Translations under genes and position numbers: made by a program
In this document: piece by piece, positions 24,307-33,520 of the stretch
How positions within the stretch are numbered: the first letter of the stretch is position 1
Layout of the letters: the number at the start of each line of letters is the position of its first letter
The notes under the pieces: generated by a model
What the model was told of the DNA's origin: nothing
Databases searched by the model: none
Seen by the model: the letters and a program-made list of their open reading frames with translations, nothing else
Origin: Aequorivita aurantiaca
GTDB taxonomy: Bacteria; Bacteroidota; Bacteroidia; Flavobacteriales; Flavobacteriaceae
Direction: 5' to 3'
Assembly (NCBI RefSeq): GCF_030410135.1
Contig: NZ_JAUGQQ010000017.1
Span: 1-33,520, forward strand
DNA: 33,520 nucleotides

Positions 24307-27300
24307 ATGCAAAACAAAGGATTAATTACCGTATTTGCCATTCTTTTTGGATTGGTGAGTATCTATCAGCTCTCCTTCACCTATGTCGCGAACAAGGTGG
24401 AAGACAACGCAAAGGAGTTTGCCAACAGCAAATTTCCCGACACCCAGCCAGATGAAAGGGACAGCGCCGAAAACCGCTACCTGGATTCCGTGGCGAACCA
24501 AACAGTATTCTTGGGTATAGATTACAAAACCGCAAAGGAGAAGGAACTAAACAAAGGTCTGGATCTAAAAGGGGGTATAAACGTTATTCTTGAAGTTTCC
24601 GTAAAGGACATTTTGAAAGGTTTGGCCAATAACACCAAGGACCCAGCCTTTAATCAAGCATTGGAAAATGCGAAAGAACTTCAGAAAAATAGCCAGGAAA
24701 CCTATCTTGAATCTTTCTTTAAGGCTTTTGAGGCGCTGCCCGGCGAAAATGAACTTGCTTCCCCGGATATTTTCTTCAATAAAAATTTAGAAGATGTTAT
24801 TGATGTTGGGATGACCAATGCACAGGTAAAGCCCATAATTGAAAAGAAAATAGACGAATCCATCGTTTCTGCTTTTGAAGTATTGCGCAAGCGAATTGAT
24901 AAATTTGGGGTAACCCAACCAAACATCCAACGTTTGGGCAAATCTGCGAGAATTCTTGTGGAGCTTCCGGGCGCAAAGGATGTTGACAGGGTTAAAAAAC
25001 TACTTCAAAGTACAGCGCAACTTGAATTCTGGGATGTCTATAAATTTGAACAAATTGCAGGTTTCCTTCAAACCGCTGATGCCAAAGCCGGTGAAATTGC
25101 CATGGCAAAATCAACCGCTGAAACACAAACAACGAAAACTGCAGACACAACCCAAACAGTAACTGATACCACCGATACGGAGGAAGACGACGTAAGCAAA
25201 CTGTTGGGCGGCCAGGATTTGAAGGATTCGCTTGTTGATGACAATAAAGCGAACCCAATACTTTCAAAAATGGTTTCGTTAGGGAATCAGGGAAGTCCGG
25301 TTATCGCTACTTTTAGGGTTAACGACACTGCAGCCATAAATGGTTATTTGCGCAACCCTCAAATAAAATCATTAATGCCCACGGAACTTCGTTATGCGAA
25401 ATTTGTATGGGGATTGCCCGAAGCTAACCCACAACTAAATGGCGAAGAAGTTACCGCCCTTTATGCATTAAAAGGAAATCGCGATAATCTTCCTCCGCTG
25501 GGCGGAAGCGTTGTGGTGGATGCAAGACAGGAATTTGACAACCTTAGCCGCGTGGTAGTTTCTATGCAAATGAACGGTCAAGGTGCCAAAGTCTGGGAAC
25601 AAATGACTGGCGAAGCGTACCAAAACCAAAGCCAGATTGCCATAGTTTTGGATAACATTGTGTACTCTGCACCGGGTGTAACCTCAGGTGCCATTGCCGG
25701 TGGACGAAGCCAGATTTCTGGAGACTTTACGGTGCCTCAAGGACAGGATTTAGCGAATGTATTGCGTGCAGGTAAATTGCCAGCTTCCGCAGAAATTATT
25801 CAAGGTGAAGTAGTAGGGCCTACGCTGGGCCATGAGGCCATTAATAGCGGTATTATGTCCTTTGTTATAGCACTTATTGTGGTGCTTTTATGGATGATTG
25901 GCTATTACGGAAGAGCCGGTATTTTTGCCGATGTTGCCTTGTTGGTGAACATTCTTTTCATCTTCGGAATCTTGGCGGGGCTTGGGGCAGTGCTCACATT
26001 GCCTGGTATCGCAGGTATTGTTTTGACCATCGGTATGTCGGTGGATGCGAACGTGCTTATTTTTGAAAGGATAAAAGAAGAACTCGCAAAAGGAAAGGCG
26101 CAGAAAGATGCCATTAAGGATGGTTTTAATAATGCCTTGTCTTCCATTTTAGATGCCAACATTACCACCGGTCTTACTGGTTTAATTCTTTTAGTATTCG
26201 GAACCGGTCCAATTCAAGGTTTCGCAACTACTTTATTGATTGGTATTGCAACATCATTGTTCACGGCCATTTTCATCACCAGATTGTTTATTGATGCCTA
26301 TACAAAAAATGGAAAATCATTACCTTGTTCAACTTCCATAACCAAGAATCTTTTCAAAAATGTAAATATCCAGTTTTTAAGAAAACGCAAAATTGCATAT
26401 GTGTTTTCCGGAATCATGCTTTTAATAAGCATTACTTCACTATTCACTCTCGGTCTAAATGAAGGGGTGGACTTTGTTGGTGGACGTACTTATACAGTTC
26501 GATTCGAAAAGGATGTGAACTCGCAGGAAATTCAACAAAATTTAATCGAAACCTTTGGAAGCGCCGAGGCAAAAACCTATGGCGGTGATAACCAGTTGAA
26601 AATTACAACGAAATATAAGGTAGAGGAAACCGGTACCGAAGTTGACGAAGAAATAGAGCGCATGCTTTTTGAAACAGTGAAAAAGGATATGCCAGCCTCG
26701 ATGACCTATGAGCAATTCGTGGGAGACCAAACCGGAAAAACCATAGGAAGAATGGAATATTACAAAGTGAGCCCAACCATAGCCGATGACATAAAGAAGG
26801 ATTCCTTCTGGGCCGTATTCGGTTCATTGGTGGTGGTTTTCCTTTATATATTGTTGCGCTTTAGAAGATGGCAGTTTAGTTTGGGCGCCGTTGCCGCAGT
26901 ATTCCACGATGTACTTATTGTGCTGGGTGTTTTCTCACTTACCTATAGATTTATGCCCTTCAGTATGGAGATTGACCAAGCCTTCATTGCGGCTATTCTA
27001 ACAGTTATTGGTTATTCATTGAATGACACCGTAATTGTTTTTGACCGTATTCGTGAATATTTTGGCGAACACCCAACCTGGAAGATGAGCAGAATTATTG
27101 ATGTTGCCTTAAACAGTACGCTAAGTAGAACGTTAAATACATCTTTCACAACTCTTGTGGTGTTATTGAGTATGTTCTTCCTGGGCGCCGAGTCTATCCG
27201 TGGACTGTTGTTCGCAATAATAGTTGGTATTGTTGTGGGTACTTATTCATCATTGTTCATTGCTACCCCAGTTATGTATGATACCGTAAAAAGAAAGAAA

Positions 27301-27357
27301 GTTGAAGATTTGATAGATAAAAAGGAAGAAGAGGAAACTCCCGTTGTGGAAGCATAA
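24307..27357 (+). CDS. secDF: Protein translocase SecDF (fused SecD and SecF)
   Basis: Inner-membrane partner of SecYEG that uses the proton gradient to pull secreted proteins across. 1016 aa, SecD and SecF fused as usual in Bacteroidota. The SecD part (about 1-680) has GLDLKGG (D86) and a long periplasmic head containing an Asp/Thr-rich linker (TADTTQTVTDTTDTEEDD). Its membrane block includes LTLPGIAGIVLTIGMSVDAN and GFATTLLIGIATSLFTAIF. The SecF part (about 690-1000) starts with a membrane helix and GVDFVGGRTYTVRF, then has TVIGYSLNDTVIVFDRIRE. The tail is acidic (KKEEEETPVVEA). ATG start with a clear promoter; a strong terminator follows. Confidence 0.97.
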   Translation: MQNKGLITVFAILFGLVSIYQLSFTYVANKVEDNAKEFANSKFPDTQPDERDSAENRYLDSVANQTVFLGIDYKTAKEKELNKGLDLKGGINVILEVSVKDILKGLANNTKDPAFNQALENAKELQKNSQETYLESFFKAFEALPGENELASPDIFFNKNLEDVIDVGMTNAQVKPIIEKKIDESIVSAFEVLRKRIDKFGVTQPNIQRLGKSARILVELPGAKDVDRVKKLLQSTAQLEFWDVYKFEQIAGFLQTADAKAGEIAMAKSTAETQTTKTADTTQTVTDTTDTEEDDVSKLLGGQDLKDSLVDDNKANPILSKMVSLGNQGSPVIATFRVNDTAAINGYLRNPQIKSLMPTELRYAKFVWGLPEANPQLNGEEVTALYALKGNRDNLPPLGGSVVVDARQEFDNLSRVVVSMQMNGQGAKVWEQMTGEAYQNQSQIAIVLDNIVYSAPGVTSGAIAGGRSQISGDFTVPQGQDLANVLRAGKLPASAEIIQGEVVGPTLGHEAINSGIMSFVIALIVVLLWMIGYYGRAGIFADVALLVNILFIFGILAGLGAVLTLPGIAGIVLTIGMSVDANVLIFERIKEELAKGKAQKDAIKDGFNNALSSILDANITTGLTGLILLVFGTGPIQGFATTLLIGIATSLFTAIFITRLFIDAYTKNGKSLPCSTSITKNLFKNVNIQFLRKRKIAYVFSGIMLLISITSLFTLGLNEGVDFVGGRTYTVRFEKDVNSQEIQQNLIETFGSAEAKTYGGDNQLKITTKYKVEETGTEVDEEIERMLFETVKKDMPASMTYEQFVGDQTGKTIGRMEYYKVSPTIADDIKKDSFWAVFGSLVVVFLYILLRFRRWQFSLGAVAAVFHDVLIVLGVFSLTYRFMPFSMEIDQAFIAAILTVIGYSLNDTVIVFDRIREYFGEHPTWKMSRIIDVALNSTLSRTLNTSFTTLVVLLSMFFLGAESIRGLLFAIIVGIVVGTYSSLFIATPVMYDTVKRKKVEDLIDKKEEEETPVVEA

Positions 27358-27379
27358 TACGCTATATTCCAAAGAAAAC

Positions 27380-27413
27380 AAAAGCCCTCTCCAAATTGGA
27401 GAGGGCTTTTTAT
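27380..27413. terminator. Bidirectional terminator between secDF and the DUF192 gene
   Basis: AAAAGCCCTCTCC (27380-27392), loop AAATT, GGAGAGGGCTTTT (27398-27410): a perfect 13-pair stem flanked by A on the left and T on the right, so it can stop transcripts from both convergent genes. Confidence 0.93.
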
Positions 27414-27441
27414 TTTAAATTAAACCAGAAAATCTCGTTCA

Positions 27442-27936
27442 TTAATTTTTGGTGAATTCAATTCTGTCACCTTTCTCCAGTTTCCATTTATCGGAAAGCC
27501 CTGCATTAATTTCTAACACATATTGCGAGGGAGCCTCGGACGGAAGCGAGGTTTCATCATAAGTCTTGGCATTTTTCTGAAAACTTACAATTTCCTTCTC
27601 TGCATTTAAATAAATAATATCCAGCGGAATTTCAGTATTCTTCATATAAAAGGAACGTGGCTGCATATCATTAAAAATAAATAGCATCGCTTGATTTTCG
27701 GCAAGCGAATTGCGATACATCAAACCTGTTTGGGTTGAGTATTCATCATCGGCAATCTCAATATCCAGCGTGGCAATTATTGAATCGTTTTTCGACTTCA
27801 ATAAGGTAAGTTCACCTTCTTTGGTAAAGGTTATTTCTCGGGTTAAACTTTTAACCGGACTTTTCGCGGTGTCTTTACAATTGTAAAAAGAAAAGATTGA
27901 AACCGTTATTGCTGCGGCTATAAATGTTTTTTTCAT
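27442..27936 (-). CDS. DUF192 family predicted lipoprotein
   Basis: 164-aa exported protein. The N-terminal signal ends FSFYNC (C20), a relaxed lipobox, so it is probably a lipoprotein. The DUF192 domain fills the rest: TQTGLMYRNSL, AMLFIFNDMQPRSFYMKNT, IPLDIIYLNAE and a C-terminal VLEINAGLSDKWKLEKGDRI. The family is a small beta-barrel of uncertain function. ATG start, 60 nt after lgt on the same strand. Last gene before the shared terminator. Confidence 0.9.
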   Translation of the reverse strand: MKKTFIAAAITVSIFSFYNCKDTAKSPVKSLTREITFTKEGELTLLKSKNDSIIATLDIEIADDEYSTQTGLMYRNSLAENQAMLFIFNDMQPRSFYMKNTEIPLDIIYLNAEKEIVSFQKNAKTYDETSLPSEAPSQYVLEINAGLSDKWKLEKGDRIEFTKN

Positions 27937-27996
27937 TTCAATGCGATGTTAATAGAATAAGGTACGCGTGGTTCTAATCCCTATTTTTATGGTTTG

Positions 27997-28926
27997 TTAT
28001 TGCGCAATTGTTTTTTTGGAAGCCATCCACATTATATATACTCCAGCAATGATAAAAGGAACGCTCAACCATTGTCCAGTTGAAAGTAAGCCCAAAGCCG
28101 ACTCGAACCCGCCTTGGCTTTCCTTTACAAATTCCACTATAAAACGAACCGTGAAAAGCAGGATTAAAAAGACGCCGAAAATATAGCCAATTTGTTTTCT
28201 CCGTTCCGTTTTCCAATATAGATACCAGCAAACCAAGAACACTATAACATATCCGAATGCCTCATAAAGCTGCGCCGGATGCCGAAATGGCACCGAAGCC
28301 AATAGTTCAGAAAATTGTGGATTGTGCACAATGGCATCATAGGCCTTATTAGGGTTTTGGATGCCAGTGGCCTGTACTGCTTCGTTTTTACGGATGCCTT
28401 CATGGATAAACCGAACGCCCAGTGGAAAATCGCCGGATGGCTTCCCAATGATTTCCGAATTCATAAAATTCCCGATTCTCACAAAAATTCCACCGGCGGC
28501 AACTGCAATCACAACGCGATCCATAATCCATAAAAATGGTTTTTGAATCACATTTTTAGTGTAATAATACATGGCAATCAAAATAGCGATCGCCGCGCCA
28601 TGGCTCGCTAAACCTTGGAAACCCGTAAACTCGAATTCCGGGACTGTGCTTATGGGAAGAAAAACCGAAAGGGGATCATCCACAAAAAGTTCTGGTTGGT
28701 AAAAAATTACATGTCCCAGGCGGGCACCAAGCAGAACTGCAACAACCATATAAATGAAAAGACTATCCAGTTTTTCCTGTGGCAGACCTTCCCTTTGGTA
28801 AATTTTTTTGGTCAGAATCCAGCCCAGGGTAAAGGCAACAACAAACATCAAACTGTAAAAACGAATCATAAAAAAACCCAGGTCAATCCCTTCCGATGGA
28901 TTCCAGGTAAAACTTAAATAGTGCAT
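27997..28926 (-). CDS. lgt: Prolipoprotein diacylglyceryl transferase
   Basis: Transfers diacylglycerol from phosphatidylglycerol to the lipobox cysteine, the first step of lipoprotein maturation, in the inner membrane. 309 aa with about seven membrane segments. Conserved residues are in place: GLASHGA with H109, VRIGNFMNSEIIG with R150 and N153 (E. coli R143 and N146), FRHPAQLYEA and RFIVEFVKE. A loop of about 40 residues between the signature and FRHPAQ (around 165-210) is somewhat long. ATG start. Lies 56 nt downstream of yidD, so it may share a transcript with folE-cysS-yidD. Confidence 0.96.
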   Translation of the reverse strand: MHYLSFTWNPSEGIDLGFFMIRFYSLMFVVAFTLGWILTKKIYQREGLPQEKLDSLFIYMVVAVLLGARLGHVIFYQPELFVDDPLSVFLPISTVPEFEFTGFQGLASHGAAIAILIAMYYYTKNVIQKPFLWIMDRVVIAVAAGGIFVRIGNFMNSEIIGKPSGDFPLGVRFIHEGIRKNEAVQATGIQNPNKAYDAIVHNPQFSELLASVPFRHPAQLYEAFGYVIVFLVCWYLYWKTERRKQIGYIFGVFLILLFTVRFIVEFVKESQGGFESALGLLSTGQWLSVPFIIAGVYIMWMASKKTIAQ

Positions 28927-28982
28927 AATGGGGGTTTTTTAATAAGCAGCGTAAAGATATTGTTTTAAATCAGAAATCACTA

Positions 28983-29234
28983 TTACGAATTTTCCGATTT
29001 TGGAGGAACCGGGTCATAACCTGAGCCTCCCCAAGGGTTGCAGCTGGCAATGCGCTTTGCGGCCAGCCAAGAACCCTTTAACAAGCCGTGCGTTTGCAAT
29101 GCTTCAAGGGAATAATGCGAACATGTTGGGGAATATCTACACGTTGCCGGGGTAAATGGAGAAATGAATTTTTGGTAAAATCGAATTAAAAGAATGAAGG
29201 GAAGGATTAAAATTTTTTTAGTTTCATAATCCAT
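28983..29234 (-). CDS. yidD: Membrane protein insertion efficiency factor YidD
   Basis: Small amphipathic inner-membrane-associated protein that assists YidC-dependent insertion. 83 aa, typical. Hallmarks: [32 protein letters not shown], and [14 protein letters not shown] at the C-terminus, with three conserved Cys. ATG start 5 nt after the cysS stop, so co-translation is likely. yidC and rnpA, its frequent neighbours in other phyla, are absent here. Confidence 0.95.
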   Translation of the reverse strand: MDYETKKILILPFILLIRFYQKFISPFTPATCRYSPTCSHYSLEALQTHGLLKGSWLAAKRIASCNPWGGSGYDPVPPKSENS

Positions 29235-29239
29235 AACTC

Positions 29240-30718
29240 TTAGCTCATCACCTGAAAGGTAGTTCCATCTTTGCCGTCCTTTAGTTGAATTCCCTTAGCA
29301 GAAAGCGCCTCACGAATATTATCGCTCATCGCAAAATCTTTATTGGCTCGTGCCTGATTTCGCAATTGGATAAGAATTTCGACTGCCGCGGCAAGTTTTT
29401 CGCCATCTGCGGAATTTTCGGAGTTGGTGTCCTGAAGCCCCAAAACATCGAATAGAAAGTCATGTAATGTTTGTTTCAACAATGAAAGATCCCTTTCGGA
29501 AATAGTTTCTTTTTCATCCTTCAGTGAATTTGCAAACTTCACCGCTTCAAAAAGATTTGCAATTAAAATAGGACTGTTGAAATCATCGTTCATCGCATTA
29601 TAACATTCGTTTCGCCAGTTTTCAATATCAATACTGCTTTCTTCCGAAGTGTTAACATCCATGAGCATTCGGTATCCATCCATCAGTTTATTAAACCCTT
29701 TTTCGGAGGCTTCCAAAGCTTCACTGCTGAAATCGAGAATGCTGCGGTAGTGTGCTTGATACATAAAGAATTTGGTGACCGTGGGAGAGAAGGGTTTGCT
29801 TAAAATGTCATTTTCACCGGTAAACATTTCATTGGGAAGAATGAAATTTCCGGTGGATTTTGACATTTTTTTGCCGTTTAGGGTAAGCATGTTTGCGTGC
29901 ATCCAATAATTTACGGGCGAGCTGTGATTGCAGGCTTCGGCTTGCGCAATTTCACATTCGTGATGCGGAAACTTTAGGTCCATGCCCCCGCCATGAATGT
30001 CGAAATTGTTGCCCAGATATTTGGTGCTCATTGCGGTGCACTCCAAATGCCAACCCGGAAAACCTTCGCCCCAGGGTGAGGGCCAGCGCATAATATGCTG
30101 GGGCTCTGCTTTTTTCCAAAGAGCAAAATCCTGGGGATTTTTTTTATCGGTTTGGGCGGAAAGTTCGCGTGTATTTGCAATCATATCCTCAAGTTTTCTT
30201 CCGCTCAATTTTCCGTATTGGTTGGTCTCGTTGAATTTCAATACATCGAAATAGACAGAGCCATTTTTTTCGTAAGCAAAACCTTCCTTTATTATATTTT
30301 CAACAATCTGTATTTGTTCAATAATATGGCCTGTTGCGGTGGGTTCAATACTCGGCGGCAAGGCGTTGAATTTTGCCATCGTGGTATGGAAATCTACCGT
30401 ATATTTTTGGACCACTTCCATGGGCTCCAATTGTTCAATGCGTGCTTTTTTAAGAATAGGATCGTCGCCGCTTTCGCCGTCGTTTTCTAAATGGCCGGCA
30501 TCGGTAATATTCCGCACATAGCGAACTTTGTAACCTAAATGTTTTAAATATCTGAAAACCAAATCGAAGGAAAGAAAAGTGCGGCAATTGCCTAAATGTA
30601 CGTTACTATATACTGTTGGTCCACAGACGTACATTCCCACTGCGCCTTGGTGAATTGGCGTGAATTTTTCTTTGGTTTTAGAAAGGGAATTGTAAATGTA
30701 AAGCTCGTGCTGTTTCAA
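29240..30718 (-). CDS. cysS: Cysteinyl-tRNA synthetase
   Basis: Charges tRNA-Cys. Class I synthetase of 492 aa. The HIGH-equivalent is HLGN (41-44) after C32 in [12 protein letters not shown], and KMSKS is at 284-288. The zinc ligands include C32, C227 (GWHLECTAM) and the HHECE stretch (252-256). The frame begins just after an in-frame TAG, and the only start at the expected place is TTG (30716-30718), which gives the family N-terminus ([15 protein letters not shown]). The TTG start is therefore likely real. Followed by yidD after 5 nt; folE lies 74 nt upstream. Confidence 0.96.
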   Translation of the reverse strand: MKQHELYIYNSLSKTKEKFTPIHQGAVGMYVCGPTVYSNVHLGNCRTFLSFDLVFRYLKHLGYKVRYVRNITDAGHLENDGESGDDPILKKARIEQLEPMEVVQKYTVDFHTTMAKFNALPPSIEPTATGHIIEQIQIVENIIKEGFAYEKNGSVYFDVLKFNETNQYGKLSGRKLEDMIANTRELSAQTDKKNPQDFALWKKAEPQHIMRWPSPWGEGFPGWHLECTAMSTKYLGNNFDIHGGGMDLKFPHHECEIAQAEACNHSSPVNYWMHANMLTLNGKKMSKSTGNFILPNEMFTGENDILSKPFSPTVTKFFMYQAHYRSILDFSSEALEASEKGFNKLMDGYRMLMDVNTSEESSIDIENWRNECYNAMNDDFNSPILIANLFEAVKFANSLKDEKETISERDLSLLKQTLHDFLFDVLGLQDTNSENSADGEKLAAAVEILIQLRNQARANKDFAMSDNIREALSAKGIQLKDGKDGTTFQVMS

Positions 30719-30792
30719 GGGTGGCTATTCAAGTTTTTTACGGAACTATTCTTATACTTCTATTCGAAGGAAATTATGGAATATCTTTTATA

Positions 30793-31470
30793 TTAAAACT
30801 GCGTATCCATTTTTATATAATCCAGGAATTCTCTTCGAATTTCAACTTTTTTGAAAGCTCCGCCAAACTCGCTGGTTACGGTACTGCTGTCAATATCTCG
30901 AATTCCACGTGAATTTACGCAGAGGTGCTTGGCATCAATTACGCAAGCCACGTCGTCTGTGTTTAAAACTTGCTGCAGCTCCTTAACTATTTGCATGGTC
31001 AATCGTTCTTGAACCTGTGGCCGTTTGGCGTAGTAATCGACAATTCTATTCATTTTTGATAGCCCCACCACAGACCCGTTGCTAATGTAGGCAATGTGCG
31101 CCTTGCCGACTATGGGCAACAAATGATGCTCGCAAGTGGAATAGAGCGTAATGTTTTTCTCTACCAGCATCTCCTGGTATTTGTATTTATTTTGGAAGGT
31201 AGAAGCCTTAGGTTTTCTGTCTGGATGCAGGCCCGCAAAAATTTCCTGAACGAACATTTTTGCAACACGGGTCGGGGTCCCTTTCAAGCTGTCGTCATTA
31301 AGATCAAGTCCAAGGGTATGCATTATGTTTTGAACGTCCTTTTTAATGCTCGCTATTTTTTCAATATCGCTCAGTTCAAAGGCATCGTTTCGCATGGGTG
31401 TTTCCGTGGAACTTCCAATATGGTCATTGCCCATAGCTTCTATCTCTTTCAGTTGTTTTTCTAAATTCAT
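30793..31470 (-). CDS. folE: GTP cyclohydrolase I
   Basis: Converts GTP to 7,8-dihydroneopterin triphosphate, first step of folate (and of the queuosine-type deazapurine) synthesis. 225 aa. The zinc site is C113-E-H115-H116 (YSTCEHHLLP) and C184 (AKHLCVNSRG), matching E. coli C110, H113 and C181. The N-terminal ~40 residues (DHIGSSTETPMRNDAFELSD) are the usual variable tail. ATG start with a TATCTTTG promoter element 31 nt upstream. It heads the co-directional string folE-cysS-yidD-lgt-DUF192. Confidence 0.97.
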   Translation of the reverse strand: MNLEKQLKEIEAMGNDHIGSSTETPMRNDAFELSDIEKIASIKKDVQNIMHTLGLDLNDDSLKGTPTRVAKMFVQEIFAGLHPDRKPKASTFQNKYKYQEMLVEKNITLYSTCEHHLLPIVGKAHIAYISNGSVVGLSKMNRIVDYYAKRPQVQERLTMQIVKELQQVLNTDDVACVIDAKHLCVNSRGIRDIDSSTVTSEFGGAFKKVEIRREFLDYIKMDTQF

Positions 31471-31501
31471 GCTATAGTTGTGAATAACTTTTATAAGCTT
31501 G

Positions 31502-31509
31502 CAAAGATA
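31502..31509 (-). promoter_or_regulatory. -7 promoter element of folE
   Basis: TATCTTTG on the minus strand (31509-31502) matches TAnnTTTG exactly, 31 nt before the folE ATG. Confidence 0.6.
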
Positions 31510-31616
31510 CGCAATAGCATTGGGGTTTTAAAAATAGGAAGTTTATTTTTTAGAATTTTAATTCTTAGGTTTTCATAAAATTTTCTTAATTTCCCCCCTC
31601 ATTTTTTCTTGACAAT

Positions 31617-33520
31617 ATGAATAAATTTTACTCCCCAAGGCAATTTTTTATAACGTTATTATTATTCCAATTACCATTATTACTTTTTTCACAAGGTCCA
31701 GGTTCATTATTTGTTAATGCTGGCCCGGATGTGGTAGTGGACTGCAGCACGGGCTGCACGGATTTAACAGCAAATTTCCTAGAAACCTATGACACTTCTG
31801 GCAGTAATTATGGAATTTCTTCCATACCATATGTGCCGCCATTTCCTTATAATGGCCTTGCCAATCCACTGAACCCGAATATTGACGATGCCTGGTCACC
31901 AGTGGATAATCTTCCGTTCGAATTTTGTTTTTTTGGAAACACCATAACACAATTTCAAGTAGGTTCTAACGGTGTAGTTCGTTTTGATGTTGATCCGGGT
32001 GACACGGGACCATCCTCAAATGGCTGGGATTTTGATGCCGACCTTCCAAATAATTTTGAAGAGGCCTTGGCAGAGGCGAATATTCTTTTGCCGGTCCATG
32101 ATTTGGACCCTACGCAATCTAGCTCAGAGGAAATAGGATATGAAGTTATTGGTGCTTATCCAAATAGAGTGTTGGTTGTTTCATATTATCAGGTACCGCT
32201 TTATTCTGGATCTTGCAATAATCTTCGGGCAACGCAAATGGTGGTTTTTTATGAATTTTCCAACGTAATTGAAATGTACATTCAGAACAAACCTGTGTGT
32301 CCCACGTGGAATGACGGTAATGCCGCAATGGGAATACAGAATAATGCGGGAACCATTGCGTACGTTCCTCCGGGAAGAAACACCTCGGATTCTCCGTGGA
32401 CAACTTCAGATGAGGCTTGGAGTTTTTCCCCCACTGGCCCTCCTACCTATACTTTTGAATGGTTAGACGCCGCGGGCAATGTAATTGGTACTACCCCCAC
32501 AATAAATGTTTGTCCGTCGGGTACTGAGGTATATACCGCTCGGGTTACTTATACGAATTCCTGCAACGGAGATATTGTAGTATTGACTGATGAGGTACAA
32601 GTCTCACTTCAAGCAACATTTTCAGTGGAATTAGGTCCAGATATTGAAACCTGTGCTTCTTCGCCAATTATTTTAGATGCGGAAACAGGAGTGCCTACAG
32701 TAACCTATCAATGGTTTTTTAATGGAGGTTTAATTCCGGGAGCAACCAATCCTACCTATACCGTGAATCCTCCAAATTCTGGAAACTATTCCGTGGAGGC
32801 TACTGATAACGGTTGCACCATATCTGATGATGTTGATGTGAATTTTCTCGCACAGCCAGTAATTGCGAGCCCTCCTCAAGATATTGAAATCTGTGATGAC
32901 GGTACCAATCCAGGAATATTCGATTTAACGCAAAATGATGATGACGTAAGGGGTGGACAGGATCCATTGTTTGAAATAACGTATCATCGTAATCAGCTGG
33001 ACGCAATTAATGACGCCAATCCAATTGTTCCGGCAAATGCATATCCCATTGTCGGTTCCTCCGAAATTATTTGGGTTCGAATAGAAGAACCAAATGGAAT
33101 TTGCTATGCCATTGATTCTTTTGAAATTAGTTTTGCGGCCGCTACGGCAACAGCCCCTGCAAGTCCTTATTACTTATGCGATGTCGGCGTGCCCGGTCAA
33201 GAACCTATAAACTTAAATGTTACTTTTGACGCAATTATTCTAAATGGACAATTACCTGCTCAATATACAGTAACCTACCATGCTACTCCCGTCGATGCCA
33301 TTGCTGGGATAAATCCGTTATCACAGCCACATATTGTTACAGCTTCCCAATTTATTTTTGCAAGAGTTGAAAGTAATACTGTTCCAACTTGTTTTGCAAC
33401 TACTCAATTTAACATTATTCTTGCACCCCAGCCCATCGCCAACCCACCCGTTGATCTTTTCCAGTGCGACTACGGCACTACGTCCGGGGTCTTCGACCTC
33501 CGTGACAACGACGCCAATAT
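31617..33520 (+). CDS. Large surface/adhesin-type repeat protein, cut by the right edge
   Basis: Open for 634 codons to the end of the window without a stop; the 3' part is missing. Signal peptide MNKFYSPRQFFITLLLFQLP with cleavage near FSQ. The next ~250 residues form a beta-rich N-terminal domain (VNAGPDVVVDCSTGCTDL, VGSNGVVRFDV, YIQNKPVCPTWNDGNAAMGI) of the type found in flavobacterial gliding/adhesion proteins. An Ig-like segment follows (PTVTYQWFFNGGLIPGA, GNYSVEATDNGC). Then come tandem domains of about 100 residues, each with a C-D start, FDL, TYH, a DAI segment and RVE/RIE. Such proteins normally end in a type B T9SS sorting domain; that is expected but lies outside the window. ATG start. 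Confidence 0.85.
   Translation, partial: MNKFYSPRQFFITLLLFQLPLLLFSQGPGSLFVNAGPDVVVDCSTGCTDLTANFLETYDTSGSNYGISSIPYVPPFPYNGLANPLNPNIDDAWSPVDNLPFEFCFFGNTITQFQVGSNGVVRFDVDPGDTGPSSNGWDFDADLPNNFEEALAEANILLPVHDLDPTQSSSEEIGYEVIGAYPNRVLVVSYYQVPLYSGSCNNLRATQMVVFYEFSNVIEMYIQNKPVCPTWNDGNAAMGIQNNAGTIAYVPPGRNTSDSPWTTSDEAWSFSPTGPPTYTFEWLDAAGNVIGTTPTINVCPSGTEVYTARVTYTNSCNGDIVVLTDEVQVSLQATFSVELGPDIETCASSPIILDAETGVPTVTYQWFFNGGLIPGATNPTYTVNPPNSGNYSVEATDNGCTISDDVDVNFLAQPVIASPPQDIEICDDGTNPGIFDLTQNDDDVRGGQDPLFEITYHRNQLDAINDANPIVPANAYPIVGSSEIIWVRIEEPNGICYAIDSFEISFAAATATAPASPYYLCDVGVPGQEPINLNVTFDAIILNGQLPAQYTVTYHATPVDAIAGINPLSQPHIVTASQFIFARVESNTVPTCFATTQFNIILAPQPIANPPVDLFQCDYGTTSGVFDLRDNDAN

Noticed and set aside
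31476-31486. TGTGAATAA upstream of folE as a DnaA box
   Set aside because: One mismatch to the consensus and isolated; more likely chance.
31611-31617. TTGACA near 31609 as a sigma70-type -35 box
   Set aside because: It abuts the ATG at 31617, leaving no space for a -10 element, and Bacteroidota do not use this consensus.

Overview
The window reads as chromosomal DNA from a member of the Bacteroidota, most likely a marine or sediment-type Flavobacteriaceae. The evidence is the type IX secretion (T9SS) C-terminal domain, the gliding/adhesin-type repeat protein, the fused SecDF, promoters of the TAnnTTTG (-7) type, A+T-rich spacers, and dispersed repeats of the kind common in flavobacterial genomes. 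A genus cannot be fixed from the sequence alone. There are 31 reasonably supported protein genes (one of them cut by the right edge) and one doubtful small ORF. I see no tRNA, rRNA, CRISPR array or insertion sequence.

Layout. 1-288: 120-bp tandem repeats carrying G/C-rich hairpins. 289-3390 (minus strand): a complete arsenic-resistance operon, transcribed arsR > DUF6428 > arsN1-type acetyltransferase > thioredoxin-type arsenate reductase > ACR3 arsenite exporter, with a perfect palindromic operator overlapping the arsR start. 3421-6290 (minus): an unknown protein, a GNAT acetyltransferase, and a secreted FG-GAP/ASPIC protein with its own terminator. 6523-7845 (minus) nhaA, divergent from ffh and folD (8010-10282, plus). 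10279-13872 (minus): YkvA-like protein, then the overlapping set DUF7218 > VOC > AI-2E permease > DCC-type protein, a small membrane protein and a lipoprotein. 14001-15533 (minus): HerA-like ATPase, divergent from queE (plus). 16479-17021 (minus): DUF2911. 17323-20535 (plus): gyrB and mdh, each with a clear terminator. 20626-23178 (minus): B12-dependent ribonucleotide reductase. 23501-27357 (plus): an unknown exported protein and secDF. 27442-31470 (minus): folE > cysS > yidD > lgt > DUF192 lipoprotein. 31617 to the edge (plus): a large surface/adhesin protein.

How the genes fit together. The ars genes form one regulated detoxification unit: reduce arsenate, export arsenite, acetylate an arsenical. 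An uncharacterised DUF6428 protein with a Cys-rich tail lies inside it. SecDF, YidD, Lgt and Ffh are all envelope-biogenesis functions and could serve the many lipoproteins and T9SS cargo encoded nearby. gyrB, nrdJ, folD, folE, queE, mdh and cysS are housekeeping genes.

The points most worth a second look are: a repeat element inserted in frame inside the DUF6428 gene; the operator covering the arsR start codon; a predicted leaderless queE transcript next to a 17-bp perfect inverted repeat; the tightly overlapping DUF7218-VOC-AI-2E-DCC unit; and two uncharacterised proteins (3421-3984 and 23501-24115). I did not find an unmistakably new defence or mobile system.
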